Below are positions 53,979 to 61,386 of a stretch of 64,000 bases of DNA, in pieces; position 1 is the first letter of the stretch; each line of letters opens with the position of its first letter. Source of the DNA: Povalibacter uvarum (GTDB lineage: Bacteria > Pseudomonadota > Gammaproteobacteria > Steroidobacterales > Steroidobacteraceae); contig NZ_JACHHZ010000001.1 of assembly GCF_014202975.1 (NCBI RefSeq), forward strand, positions 620,001 to 684,000. Direction: 5' to 3'. Position numbers and translations under genes: made by a program. A model generated the notes under the pieces. That model did not search any database. It saw nothing but the letters and a program-made list of their open reading frames with translations, and was not told the origin of the DNA.

Positions 53979-54509
53979 TCACTTAACTATCTCCACTCCC
54001 CCGGCCGGAGGTGGCGGTGCATGTTCTGGGAGTATCTCGCGCAGGTAGTATCCTCGCTCGATTCCTTGAACGAGATCCGCAACGCTTGAGTAACTGATGA
54101 TATCCCCGCCGAAGATGCGAATCTTGGTCGTATTTCCCTTGTACCGGGATAGCAGTTCGTTCGCTTCTGGATGTCGGAGAGCAACCAGACCAGCCAAGGC
54201 GTACATCTGACCAGCTGGCGTTGCCGTATCGATCACATCAAGCAAGATGGCCTGCGCGTCAGGCTCATTTGCGAGACATCTCAGCGCAGTCACCTCCCTC
54301 GCGAGTGGTTCGTCAGCCGGGGCGACTATGGAGAAGCTCGCAGCCTTACGTAGCACATCGAAACGTGCCTGACGATGCTGATCACACTCGAGCTCAGGCG
54401 GTCGTGGACTTTCGCTATTTCCAGCACAAGCAGAATGAGAAGTCGCCGCGAGGAAGATCGCGGCAACCCAAACAGCCGTAAACCAGTATCGTCCAGACAA
54501 GCTTGACAT
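53979..54509 (-). CDS. Exported hypothetical protein
   Basis: The 176-residue protein starts MSSLSGRYWFTAVWVAAIFLA, with a signal peptide cleaved after about SACAG, followed by a helical domain with repeats reminiscent of HEAT-type packing (MYALAGLVALRHPEANELL) and a Pro-rich C-terminus. It has no known catalytic motif. It is convergent with the relaxase gene and divergent from the IS481-disrupted peptidase start. An immunity or periplasmic role is possible but unsupported. Confidence 0.6.
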   Translation of the reverse strand: MSSLSGRYWFTAVWVAAIFLAATSHSACAGNSESPRPPELECDQHRQARFDVLRKAASFSIVAPADEPLAREVTALRCLANEPDAQAILLDVIDTATPAGQMYALAGLVALRHPEANELLSRYKGNTTKIRIFGGDIISYSSVADLVQGIERGYYLREILPEHAPPPPAGGVEIVK

Positions 54510-54572
54510 TGCTTACACCGCCGTCGTCTGATTCTACTGCGACTTTATCAAACGGAGATTGAGCCATGAAGT

Positions 54573-55867
54573 GGTGCCCTTCCCGGCAGAGGGGTAACAC
54601 TTCATTCCGGGCACATAGGTAACACTTTCAGGTATTTGGGAGGGCTCCCAAATGCCGTGGCGGGAGTGTTGCAAGATGGACGAACGACTGCGGTTCGTGG
54701 CCCGGTTGCTGGAAGGCGAGAAGATGGCGGTGCTGTGCCGTCAGTTCGATATCTCGCGCAAGACCGGCTACAAGATCTTCGAGCGCTACAAGAGCTGCGG
54801 GATCGAGGGGCTGACCGATCGCTCGCGACGGCCGTATCGGCACGCAAAGCAGCTGCCGTTTCAGACCGAAGCGCTGATCGTGCAGTTACGCAAGGAGCAT
54901 CCCACCTGGGGTGCGCCGAAGATCCGCGAGAAGCTGCGGCGGTTGCACGATGACATTCATCTCCCAGCGATCAGCACCGTGCATGCAGTGCTGGATCGGC
55001 ATGGCTTGGTCTCATCGAGTCGGCGGCCGCGTCACAAAGCGCAAGGGACATCACTGTCCCGACCGACCACGCCCAATGATCTGTGGTGCGCTGATTACAA
55101 AGGCGAGTTCATGCTTGCCGATCGACGCTACTGTTATCCGCTGACCATCACGGATTTCGCGAGTCGTTACCTGCTGTGCTGTGATGCGCTGGAGAGCACG
55201 AAGGAGATGTACGCCTTCAGCGTGTTCGAGCGCGCCTTCAGGGACTTTGGCCTGCCGCAGGCAATCCGCACGGACAACGGTGTGCCCTTCGCGAGCGCCA
55301 GCGCCTTCTTTGGTCTGAGTCGACTGTCGGTGTGGTGGCTGCGACTGGGCATCCGCATCGAGCGCATCCAGCCTGCGCATCCGCAGCAGAATGGCCGGCA
55401 TGAACGCATGCATCTGACCTTGAAGAAGGAAGCCACCAAGCCGGCGGCGAAGAACTTCCTGCAGCAGCAAGCGAAGTTCGATCACTTCATCCAGTACTAC
55501 AACCACGAACGACCGCATCAGGCGATCGCGATGAAGTATCCGGGTGAGCTGTACCAGCCGTCCGCGCGTGCCTACACCGGCTTAAGCGACCTGGAATATC
55601 CGTTCCACGATCGCACGATCACCGTGACCGCCTGCGGGCGCATCTGCATCGCGCGGCGCAAGATCAACTTGAGCCACGTCTTTGCCGGCCAGAACGTCGG
55701 CATCAAGGAGGTCGCCGAGAAGATCTGGCTGGTGACCTTCATGGACTACGACCTGGGCTTCTTCGATCAGGAGGCAGGTCGGGTGGAATGCGCGCAGAAT
55801 CCATTCCGGGCACAGGTGTTACCCATGTCTCCGGAATAATCCGTTACCTATGTTCCCGGAATAGACC
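54573..55867 (+). mobile_element. IS481-family insertion sequence
   Basis: A DDE transposase gene lies between related inverted ends: GGTGCCCTTCCCGGC on the left, and on the right an inverted GGTCTATTCCGGGAAC, each leading to a GGTAAC block. A second inner copy of the motif (TTCCGGGCACATAGGTAAC) lies at about 54605, so limits are uncertain by a few tens of bases and no clean target duplication is evident. The element separates a ribosome-binding site and ATG at 54566 from the metallopeptidase frame. Confidence 0.75.
54652..55839 (+). CDS. IS481-family transposase
   Basis: The 395-residue protein begins MPWREC and MDERLRFVARLLEGEK, with a helix-turn-helix (LCRQFDISRKTGYKIFERY). The DDE core has DLWCADYKGEF (first D), AIRTDNGVPFAS (second D) and the final acid in HPQQNGRHERMHLTLK, then FIQYYNHERPHQAI. 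A C-terminal beta extension is typical of this subfamily. All catalytic residues are present. It fills nearly the whole IS. Confidence 0.94.
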   Translation: MPWRECCKMDERLRFVARLLEGEKMAVLCRQFDISRKTGYKIFERYKSCGIEGLTDRSRRPYRHAKQLPFQTEALIVQLRKEHPTWGAPKIREKLRRLHDDIHLPAISTVHAVLDRHGLVSSSRRPRHKAQGTSLSRPTTPNDLWCADYKGEFMLADRRYCYPLTITDFASRYLLCCDALESTKEMYAFSVFERAFRDFGLPQAIRTDNGVPFASASAFFGLSRLSVWWLRLGIRIERIQPAHPQQNGRHERMHLTLKKEATKPAAKNFLQQQAKFDHFIQYYNHERPHQAIAMKYPGELYQPSARAYTGLSDLEYPFHDRTITVTACGRICIARRKINLSHVFAGQNVGIKEVAEKIWLVTFMDYDLGFFDQEAGRVECAQNPFRAQVLPMSPE

Positions 55868-55894
55868 TGGGCACTTGCATCTTGGTCGTACGGA

Positions 55895-58360
55895 ATGGTC
55901 GCAGCGACCGCTTTGAGCCTGCTGTGTACCACCGCTCGCAGTGACACACTGCTCGATCCAATTTTGGCGCCCCCTCAACGGCCAATTGCACCTGCCAGCC
56001 TTCTCGTCTCCCCAGCAGCATCGAGCACCGCCACGACGCGAGCTTCCTCCGATCGCGAGTTTGAATTGGAAGGCTATGCCGAGCCCGTGGCGGTCGTCAC
56101 AATTCCTGTATTGCAGCTGAATCCCCCAGGCCTGAACGAATTCGGTGTGCGATTGGAGCAACCCTCAGTTGGCATGTTTCGATTGGAGGTCAATGGTGCG
56201 AGTGTAGACCTCACTGTTCAATCGAGTGTCTGGGACCCGAAGAGCCAGACGCGCACCTTCACTGCCACAGATTCAAGCGGCACCGACGCGCAGGCTTGGC
56301 TCACCGTGACGTCGGATGGCCTCGCAGTAGGAACTCTGGAGATCCAAGGCGATATGTATCGCATCCTGCCGCAGGACGCAGACCACCAAGTTGTATATCG
56401 GGTCGGAGGAATGGATCAGCCTTCATCGGGGAGTTCACTGACGATTGCCAGATCTCACGTAAGTAACCGAGTGCGGAATCTGGAGAAGCGTCATTCGCAG
56501 TTACTTCAGATTGCGCAAGTCGCACCCGAGTCGATCTTAACCAGTGAAAACGGGGGGACGATTGTCGTTCGTGGTGGGAAGCTGGGAAAGCTGCAGGCAA
56601 TTCAGGAAACAGAGGTTGAGCGCGTACTCGCGAACCTGGCCCCGCTCGCTGGTATCGAAGGGCAAGCTGACATACGGCTGGCTGCAGTTCGTCAATACCC
56701 TGGCGGCAGTCGGATCGAGTTCGAGCAGGTACTAAACGGAATACCGTTTGAGCACCGAGGTTTCCTGCGACTCAACGCTGACAACTCGATTGCAGAAGTC
56801 AGCGCTCGCCTCATCCGCAATCAGTTCGTGAGGGTGGGACGCAGGATTTCCCAGCAGGAGGCATTGTCCTCGGCGCTTGCTGCGATAGATCGCCAACGTC
56901 CTGTTGAGCACAAGGATTCTTCAGGCGAGTATGAACTCCTGAATGACCCTGAACTCAGCTACCAACGGATCGATTCTACTCCCAGCTTTTCGCCCCGCTA
57001 TCGGTTCGACATCAGAACGGCAGACTTCAATTGGAGGGTGCATGTCGATGCGCTCACAGGGGAAAGCGAAGCGTTTGATCCTCGGCAGTTCGATGATCCC
57101 TTTGGATACCGCATATGCCGGGACAATTCCTCAACTGAGAATCCCCAAACATGTACGAGCCCCGGAGCGGACATCATCTGGGAGCGTCCACATGGGAGCT
57201 TCGTGAGGTGCCGCTACAGGGATCCTAGAAATCCCAACACGCTCTGTCATCTCGATGACGCGGCTGAGGCGAACAGAGCGATGAGCGACGCCTTCCGCAT
57301 ACTGGGCGAGATACACGATAGCAATCCCAGCTACTGCTGCGACCGCCTAGGCGGCCAAGACCGAGTTGTTGACATACTTCCAAGATCCAGTGGGGCTCCG
57401 CAGGACAACGCGAACGCTTACTACGATCCGACGACTCAAACAATCATGAGTCAACCGACAAGCGGCGCTCTTCGAAATCTGGATATCGTTTGGCATGAGC
57501 TAGGGCACCATGTCTTCTACATGTACAACGCGGAAGTCAGCAATCAGTACAGCCGGGGCACATTCCCGGCCGCAGTCGTTGAGGGGTTCGCGGACACATT
57601 TAGCGTCGCTCTTCAGTTGGCTACTCAGTTTCCGAGTTGGGTGGGCGACCCGCACGTTGTTGGCGACGGGCCGTACCCCACAGACAATCCGCGGTTTTTG
57701 AATGACACCCGAATCACATTCCAGCGCTTCGCCGATCCGAACTTGTCTGACCATAAACGCGGAGAGGCGATAGGGAGTCTTTTCTATCGAATCAAAGTGG
57801 CGTCTGGAATGTCCAATCGCCGCTTCCTGGAGTTCGTATTGCAATCGACGGAGCGACTTACCGACTTCGATGGCAACGGCCTGGATCTGATGGACGTTCA
57901 GAACGCGCTGCTTCTCGCCGCCAATGGCGAATCGGCGCTAATAGGTCACGTGATCGCGAAGTTCAATGAGATGAACACCTTTTATTCAGGCCCATCGCCC
58001 CTTCCGCCGGCCGCGCCAATCCCGAACGGCGCTCCGCAAACTTCACCCGGGCTTTCGCGCGGGCCTTTCACCTGCTCACATACGCCAGACGGATCTCCCT
58101 CGACGCGCTGGCCGCTGAGCTGGACAGCGGTCCCGGGGGCGACGAGCTACATGGTGTACATGAAGGGGACGCACTCCGCATACCACACCACAGTTGCGGC
58201 CCACGTTCCTGGCACATCAGTCGTTGCAGGAATCTGGGGCCGCAACGCCCTGGGTGCGTATCACTCCGCATTTATCACTGTAAGCGCATGCAATGCGAAT
58301 GGTTGTGGAAGGCCGTCCAATCCGATCGTGATTGAAATGCGACCAGAGTGTGACATGTAG
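55895..58360 (+). CDS. Secreted zinc metallopeptidase (M4/M36-like), start displaced by IS
   Basis: The frame encodes 821 residues from ATG 55895, but it is open back to the IS481 edge, and a ribosome site with ATG lies on the other side of the IS (54566). The native signal peptide probably spanned the insertion site. An FTP/PepSY-like propeptide (about 200-410) precedes the catalytic domain with HELGHH at about 533-538 and VEGFAD about 24 residues later, which supplies the third zinc ligand. A C-terminal fibronectin-like domain ends the protein. The current start MVAATALSLLC could still direct weak export. Base composition is less GC-rich than the surrounding chromosome, in keeping with transfer. 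Confidence 0.78.
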   Translation: MVAATALSLLCTTARSDTLLDPILAPPQRPIAPASLLVSPAASSTATTRASSDREFELEGYAEPVAVVTIPVLQLNPPGLNEFGVRLEQPSVGMFRLEVNGASVDLTVQSSVWDPKSQTRTFTATDSSGTDAQAWLTVTSDGLAVGTLEIQGDMYRILPQDADHQVVYRVGGMDQPSSGSSLTIARSHVSNRVRNLEKRHSQLLQIAQVAPESILTSENGGTIVVRGGKLGKLQAIQETEVERVLANLAPLAGIEGQADIRLAAVRQYPGGSRIEFEQVLNGIPFEHRGFLRLNADNSIAEVSARLIRNQFVRVGRRISQQEALSSALAAIDRQRPVEHKDSSGEYELLNDPELSYQRIDSTPSFSPRYRFDIRTADFNWRVHVDALTGESEAFDPRQFDDPFGYRICRDNSSTENPQTCTSPGADIIWERPHGSFVRCRYRDPRNPNTLCHLDDAAEANRAMSDAFRILGEIHDSNPSYCCDRLGGQDRVVDILPRSSGAPQDNANAYYDPTTQTIMSQPTSGALRNLDIVWHELGHHVFYMYNAEVSNQYSRGTFPAAVVEGFADTFSVALQLATQFPSWVGDPHVVGDGPYPTDNPRFLNDTRITFQRFADPNLSDHKRGEAIGSLFYRIKVASGMSNRRFLEFVLQSTERLTDFDGNGLDLMDVQNALLLAANGESALIGHVIAKFNEMNTFYSGPSPLPPAAPIPNGAPQTSPGLSRGPFTCSHTPDGSPSTRWPLSWTAVPGATSYMVYMKGTHSAYHTTVAAHVPGTSVVAGIWGRNALGAYHSAFITVSACNANGCGRPSNPIVIEMRPECDM

Positions 58361-58375
58361 CTGCCGGTACCCGTC

Positions 58376-58690
58376 TATCCAGCGCAGGAAGCCGCCAAAG
58401 CTCGTTCATCGCTCTAGTGTAGTGTTCTCCATGCCAGCGGGGACGCCGCCGAAGAAGCTCCTATCGGCGGTGCGAGGGTTCGCGCGTGCAGAGGTTAGGT
58501 TGAGGCATCGGTACGCGATGGTGCTTCACACGGACGAGCCGCATCTGCATGTACATGTGGTCGTGAAGGTGGTGAGTGAGGAAGGTGCTCGATTGAATAT
58601 CCCGAAGGCGACGCTTCGGAGATGGCGCGGTGAGTTTGTACGACAGCTGAGGGAGCATGGAGTAGAGGCGCAGCTGTTTGCTGGATGTTG
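58376..58690 (+). pseudogene. Relaxase gene fragment
   Basis: The frame IQRRKPPKLVHR through HTDEPHLHVHVVVKVVSEEG to REHGVEAQ matches the middle of the intact relaxase at 52920-53888, with differences and a small insertion, then stops. N- and C-terminal parts are missing. It is a remnant of a second, related mobilisable element. Confidence 0.85.
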
Positions 58691-58910
58691 ATGTCTGCTA
58701 TCGGGTCGGCAGCAGAAGAGGCGGGCGAGGGACGCGCGTGTGCCTCTAACCTCGGTTTCCCGCAATACCGAGCTTGAGGTTTCGTGCCATTTCCGCCCGA
58801 AACTCGAACGGCATTTCGGTTCAGTCCTTGAGATCATCGCCGTGGCTATCCCTCAGAGCCCGCATGACGAATGCGTCTCTCTCAATGGACTTGAACCGGA
58901 GGTTACGGCT

Positions 58911-59141
58911 GTGAACAGTACCTACTTCGGGTTGCTCGCTGAGTTTGGCGAGGCGAATGTACCGCTGGAACGGGTGGCACCTAAATACTTCGGCCTGAGC
59001 TATCCAGAAGCTCGAAGACGCGCTCCCGCGAAACTGCTTCCGTGCCGCGTCTTCAGATTGGGAGGTCAGAAATCGCCCTGGCTCGTGAGCGCGGTGGATC
59101 TGGCGGAGTTGATCGATCGTCAGCGGGGCAGGGCGAGCTGA
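58911..59141 (+). CDS. PrtN-family (pyocin activator-like) protein
   Basis: I choose GTG 58911, with GGAGGT 7 nt upstream, giving 76 residues. NSTYFGLLAEFGEANVPLER, KYFGLSYPEARRRA and FRLGGQKSPWLVSAVDLAELID match the PrtN family. PrtN activates pyocin genes in Pseudomonas, but small PrtN-like proteins also lie beside integrases in genomic islands, where an excisionase or regulatory role is plausible. No pyocin structural genes are present here. Its 3' end overlaps the 3' end of the convergent integrase gene by about 89 bp. Confidence 0.85.
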   Translation: MNSTYFGLLAEFGEANVPLERVAPKYFGLSYPEARRRAPAKLLPCRVFRLGGQKSPWLVSAVDLAELIDRQRGRAS

Positions 59142-60243
59142 CTCGCGCCTTGGTGCATGGCGTTGTACGCCTTCCGTTGGTCTTTCCCGGTTGTGCAGGT
59201 ATGTCTCGCGCCTCGCCAGGGCGCAGATTCGCGTAGCGCTTCAGTTCGTTCCATGAGTCGTGAAGCGTGAAGAGCGCGACCTCGTGAATCTGGTATCCGC
59301 GTTCGAACAAACGACTGGTCGCTTCATGGCGAAGGTCGTGGAAATGCAGGTCGATGATGCCCAGGATTTGGCAGGCCCTCGTGAATGCGGCGCAAACGCT
59401 TCGAGGGTTGTAAGGAAACACGTAGCCGTTCTTGGGCAGCTGACGCTGTACGATCGCCCAGGCCTCGGCCGTGTACTTGAATCGGCGATGATTGCCTAGC
59501 TTGGAAGTCGGGTGCTTGGCGTCGCGCACAAGGCCCGTTCTTTCTTTAGCGTCGTTATCTGCCACCTCGAGCCTGCAGATCTCAGATTCTCGCCGCGCGG
59601 ACTCGATCGCAAACCACATGATGTCAAGCATCGGTATCTCGGCCCGCCGATCGCGACGACCAAAGTATTCACTGAGCTTCGTTAGTTCTTCCTGCGTCGG
59701 GCGACGCTCGCGTCGTCGACTCTTGGCGATGAGTCGCAGTTCTCGACAAGCGGTGCGTGCCTCGTCGACGATTTCGGCTTTGATGGGGATTTGCTTGACG
59801 CTCTTTGCTGCGCGCAACACCACGCCGATCCAAGTCAGATCGTTTGAGACTGTTGCAGGACCCGCGCCGCGCGCGCGACGCAATCGCACGTGATCAACGA
59901 GCGTTGCCGAAGTCATAGTCATGACGTTGGCAGCGCCGATCGGATGACGCTCGAGGAACTCGAGCTGCGCTTGCTTGGTGCGCTGCCACTTGCTGATTTC
60001 CCGGAAGTCCTCGATGTACCAGCGAATCAGACTTTTCAGGGACTGATCCCCGAGCTGGCGGCGCGCGAGCTCGCCAGGGTTTTCCAGAGCGACCTCTCGG
60101 GCTTTGGCCCACTTCTCCGCTGCGGAGCGATGCATGAAGGTCTTGCCTTCAGTATGGATCACAACCTTGCCGCGGCGCAGCCGCACCTCCGCGGTGTATC
60201 GCAATGTTCCATCATTTTTTCGGCGCAGCCGGATAGTGGCCAT
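59053..60243 (-). CDS. int: Tyrosine integrase of dusA islands
   Basis: From ATG 60243 (MATIRLRRKND) the product has 396 residues. It has an N-terminal arm-binding region, a core-binding SAM-like region (about 75-165) and the catalytic domain. The active-site arginine is in SARRESEIC, HDLRHEAT carries the H-x-x-R pair, and the tyrosine nucleophile is in ELKRYANLRPG. A Pro/Arg-rich tail of about 55 residues follows and overlaps prtN. The gene is transcribed away from dusA, 104 bp apart, which is the standard layout for integrases that target the 5' end of dusA. It is probably active. Confidence 0.93.
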   Translation of the reverse strand: MATIRLRRKNDGTLRYTAEVRLRRGKVVIHTEGKTFMHRSAAEKWAKAREVALENPGELARRQLGDQSLKSLIRWYIEDFREISKWQRTKQAQLEFLERHPIGAANVMTMTSATLVDHVRLRRARGAGPATVSNDLTWIGVVLRAAKSVKQIPIKAEIVDEARTACRELRLIAKSRRRERRPTQEELTKLSEYFGRRDRRAEIPMLDIMWFAIESARRESEICRLEVADNDAKERTGLVRDAKHPTSKLGNHRRFKYTAEAWAIVQRQLPKNGYVFPYNPRSVCAAFTRACQILGIIDLHFHDLRHEATSRLFERGYQIHEVALFTLHDSWNELKRYANLRPGEARDIPAQPGKTNGRRTTPCTKARVSSPCPADDRSTPPDPPRSRARAISDLPI

Positions 60244-60260
60244 ACAATGCTCTGAAATTG

Positions 60261-60287
60261 GAGGGGACAAGGTATTCTTGTCCCCTC
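60261..60287. promoter_or_regulatory. Stem-loop between int and dusA (right)
   Basis: Perfect 11-bp arms GAGGGGACAAG and CTTGTCCCCTC enclose a GTATT loop. Relative to the left copy (34664-34688), one T-A pair has become G-C on both arms, so the structure is conserved while the sequence changes. It lies 18 bp from the integrase start and 60 bp before dusA. Confidence 0.65.
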
Positions 60288-60347
60288 TTTGTCGCCTCCG
60301 CAACCGATAAACGCCCCAAAATCCGCAGAAATGCCGCACGAACACCG

Positions 60348-61379
60348 ATGACGGAAAACCCTATAAAAATAGGCATTTCAAGCGAGAAAGCTGCGGTTCC
60401 GCTGGATCGGCGCGTGAGCGTTGCGCCGATGATGGACTACACCGATCGGCACTGCCGCTACCTGCTGCGGTTGCTGAGCCCATCGGCATTGCTCTACACC
60501 GAAATGATCACCTCAGCGGCAATTGTCCGGGGCAAAGCCGATCGGTTGCTTGCGTATGACCCAGCGGAGCATCCCGTCGCGCTGCAGCTTGGCGGCAGCG
60601 ATCCCGCCGAGCTCGCGACTGCGGCGCGAATCGGCGCTGAGTTCGGCTACGACGAGATCAATCTGAATTGCGGCTGTCCGAGTGATCGCGTGCAAAGCGG
60701 ACGCTTCGGTGCGTGCTTGATGGCCGAGCCCTCATTGGTTGCGGAGTGCGTGAGCGCAATGAAGGGCGTGACCGACATTCCGATCACTGTGAAGTGCCGG
60801 ATCGGAATCGAGCCTTCGCCGATCGCGGATGACTACGAGTTTCTTCACGGATTCGTTTCGCGTGTCGCTCAATCCGGCTGCGACATATTCGTCGTGCATG
60901 CGCGGCGGGCGGTTCTGAATGGGTTGAGCCCGAAGGAGAATCGAGAGATCCCGCCGTTGCGCTATGACGTTGCGGCTCAGTTGCGCGGCGACTTCCCTCA
61001 GTTCACGTTCATCGTCAATGGCGGCATCCGCACGGTCGATGAAGTGCGCGATCACCTGCAACATTTCGATGGCGCGATGCTTGGGCGCGAGGCATATCAC
61101 AATCCGTACATCCTGGCGCAATTGCACGAGTCGATTATCGATCCACAGTGGACGCCGCCGGCGCGCGAGGACGTCGTGGCGCGATACGCTGAGTATTGCG
61201 CAGCCAGGCTTGCCGAAGGTCATCGGCTGCGAACGATGGTCCGGCACGTGCAGGGGCTTTACGCCGGCCTCCCGAACGTACGAGCGTGGCGTCGCTTCCT
61301 TTCGGAGAAGTCCGGTCAGCCGGCTGCAACCGCGGGCCTGCTGATGGATGCGTTGCGCATCGTCGAGCAGGCCGCGTAA
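60348..61379 (+). CDS. dusA: tRNA-dihydrouridine synthase A
   Basis: The 343-residue flavoenzyme is complete. It has VAPMMDYTDRHCRYLLRLLS at the FMN site, NLNCGCPSDRVQSGRFGACLM with the catalytic cysteine (Cys in GCPSD region), VKCRIGIEP, VHARRAVLNGLSPKENR and NGGIRT. DusA reduces U20/U20a in the tRNA D-loop. The first 90 bp are duplicated at 34750, the mark of island integration; the native product is preserved because the element supplies a matching 5' end. It converges with the M28 peptidase gene, 7 bp apart. Confidence 0.96.
   Translation: MTENPIKIGISSEKAAVPLDRRVSVAPMMDYTDRHCRYLLRLLSPSALLYTEMITSAAIVRGKADRLLAYDPAEHPVALQLGGSDPAELATAARIGAEFGYDEINLNCGCPSDRVQSGRFGACLMAEPSLVAECVSAMKGVTDIPITVKCRIGIEPSPIADDYEFLHGFVSRVAQSGCDIFVVHARRAVLNGLSPKENREIPPLRYDVAAQLRGDFPQFTFIVNGGIRTVDEVRDHLQHFDGAMLGREAYHNPYILAQLHESIIDPQWTPPAREDVVARYAEYCAARLAEGHRLRTMVRHVQGLYAGLPNVRAWRRFLSEKSGQPAATAGLLMDALRIVEQAA
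60423..60438. other. Right attachment-site repeat (att core candidate)
   Basis: The 16 bp GCGCCGATGATGGACT in dusA codons for APMMD are identical to 34825-34840. Flanking identity is lower and stops soon after on the left copy. This is the likely crossover segment for the integrase encoded next door. Confidence 0.7.
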
Positions 61380-61386
61380 AACACCG

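Larger units (their letters stand above)
34825..60438. mobile_element. Composite mobilisable genomic island in dusA
   Basis: The island is bounded by a duplicated dusA 5' segment. At the right it has an intact tyrosine integrase, a PrtN-family gene and full-length dusA; at the left a decayed integrase and a dusA fragment. It carries mobC and a relaxase but no conjugation apparatus, so it would need a helper. A toxin-antitoxin candidate, two insertion sequences, a split radC-like gene and envelope or secreted-enzyme cargo lie inside. A second relaxase fragment and a second integrase fragment show that more than one related element contributed. Exact limits depend on which att pair was used last. 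Confidence 0.75.

Noticed and set aside
58911-60345. Prophage or pyocin cluster suggested by PrtN and integrase
   Set aside because: No capsid, tail, lysis or terminase genes are present in the island; it is a mobilisable island rather than a phage.
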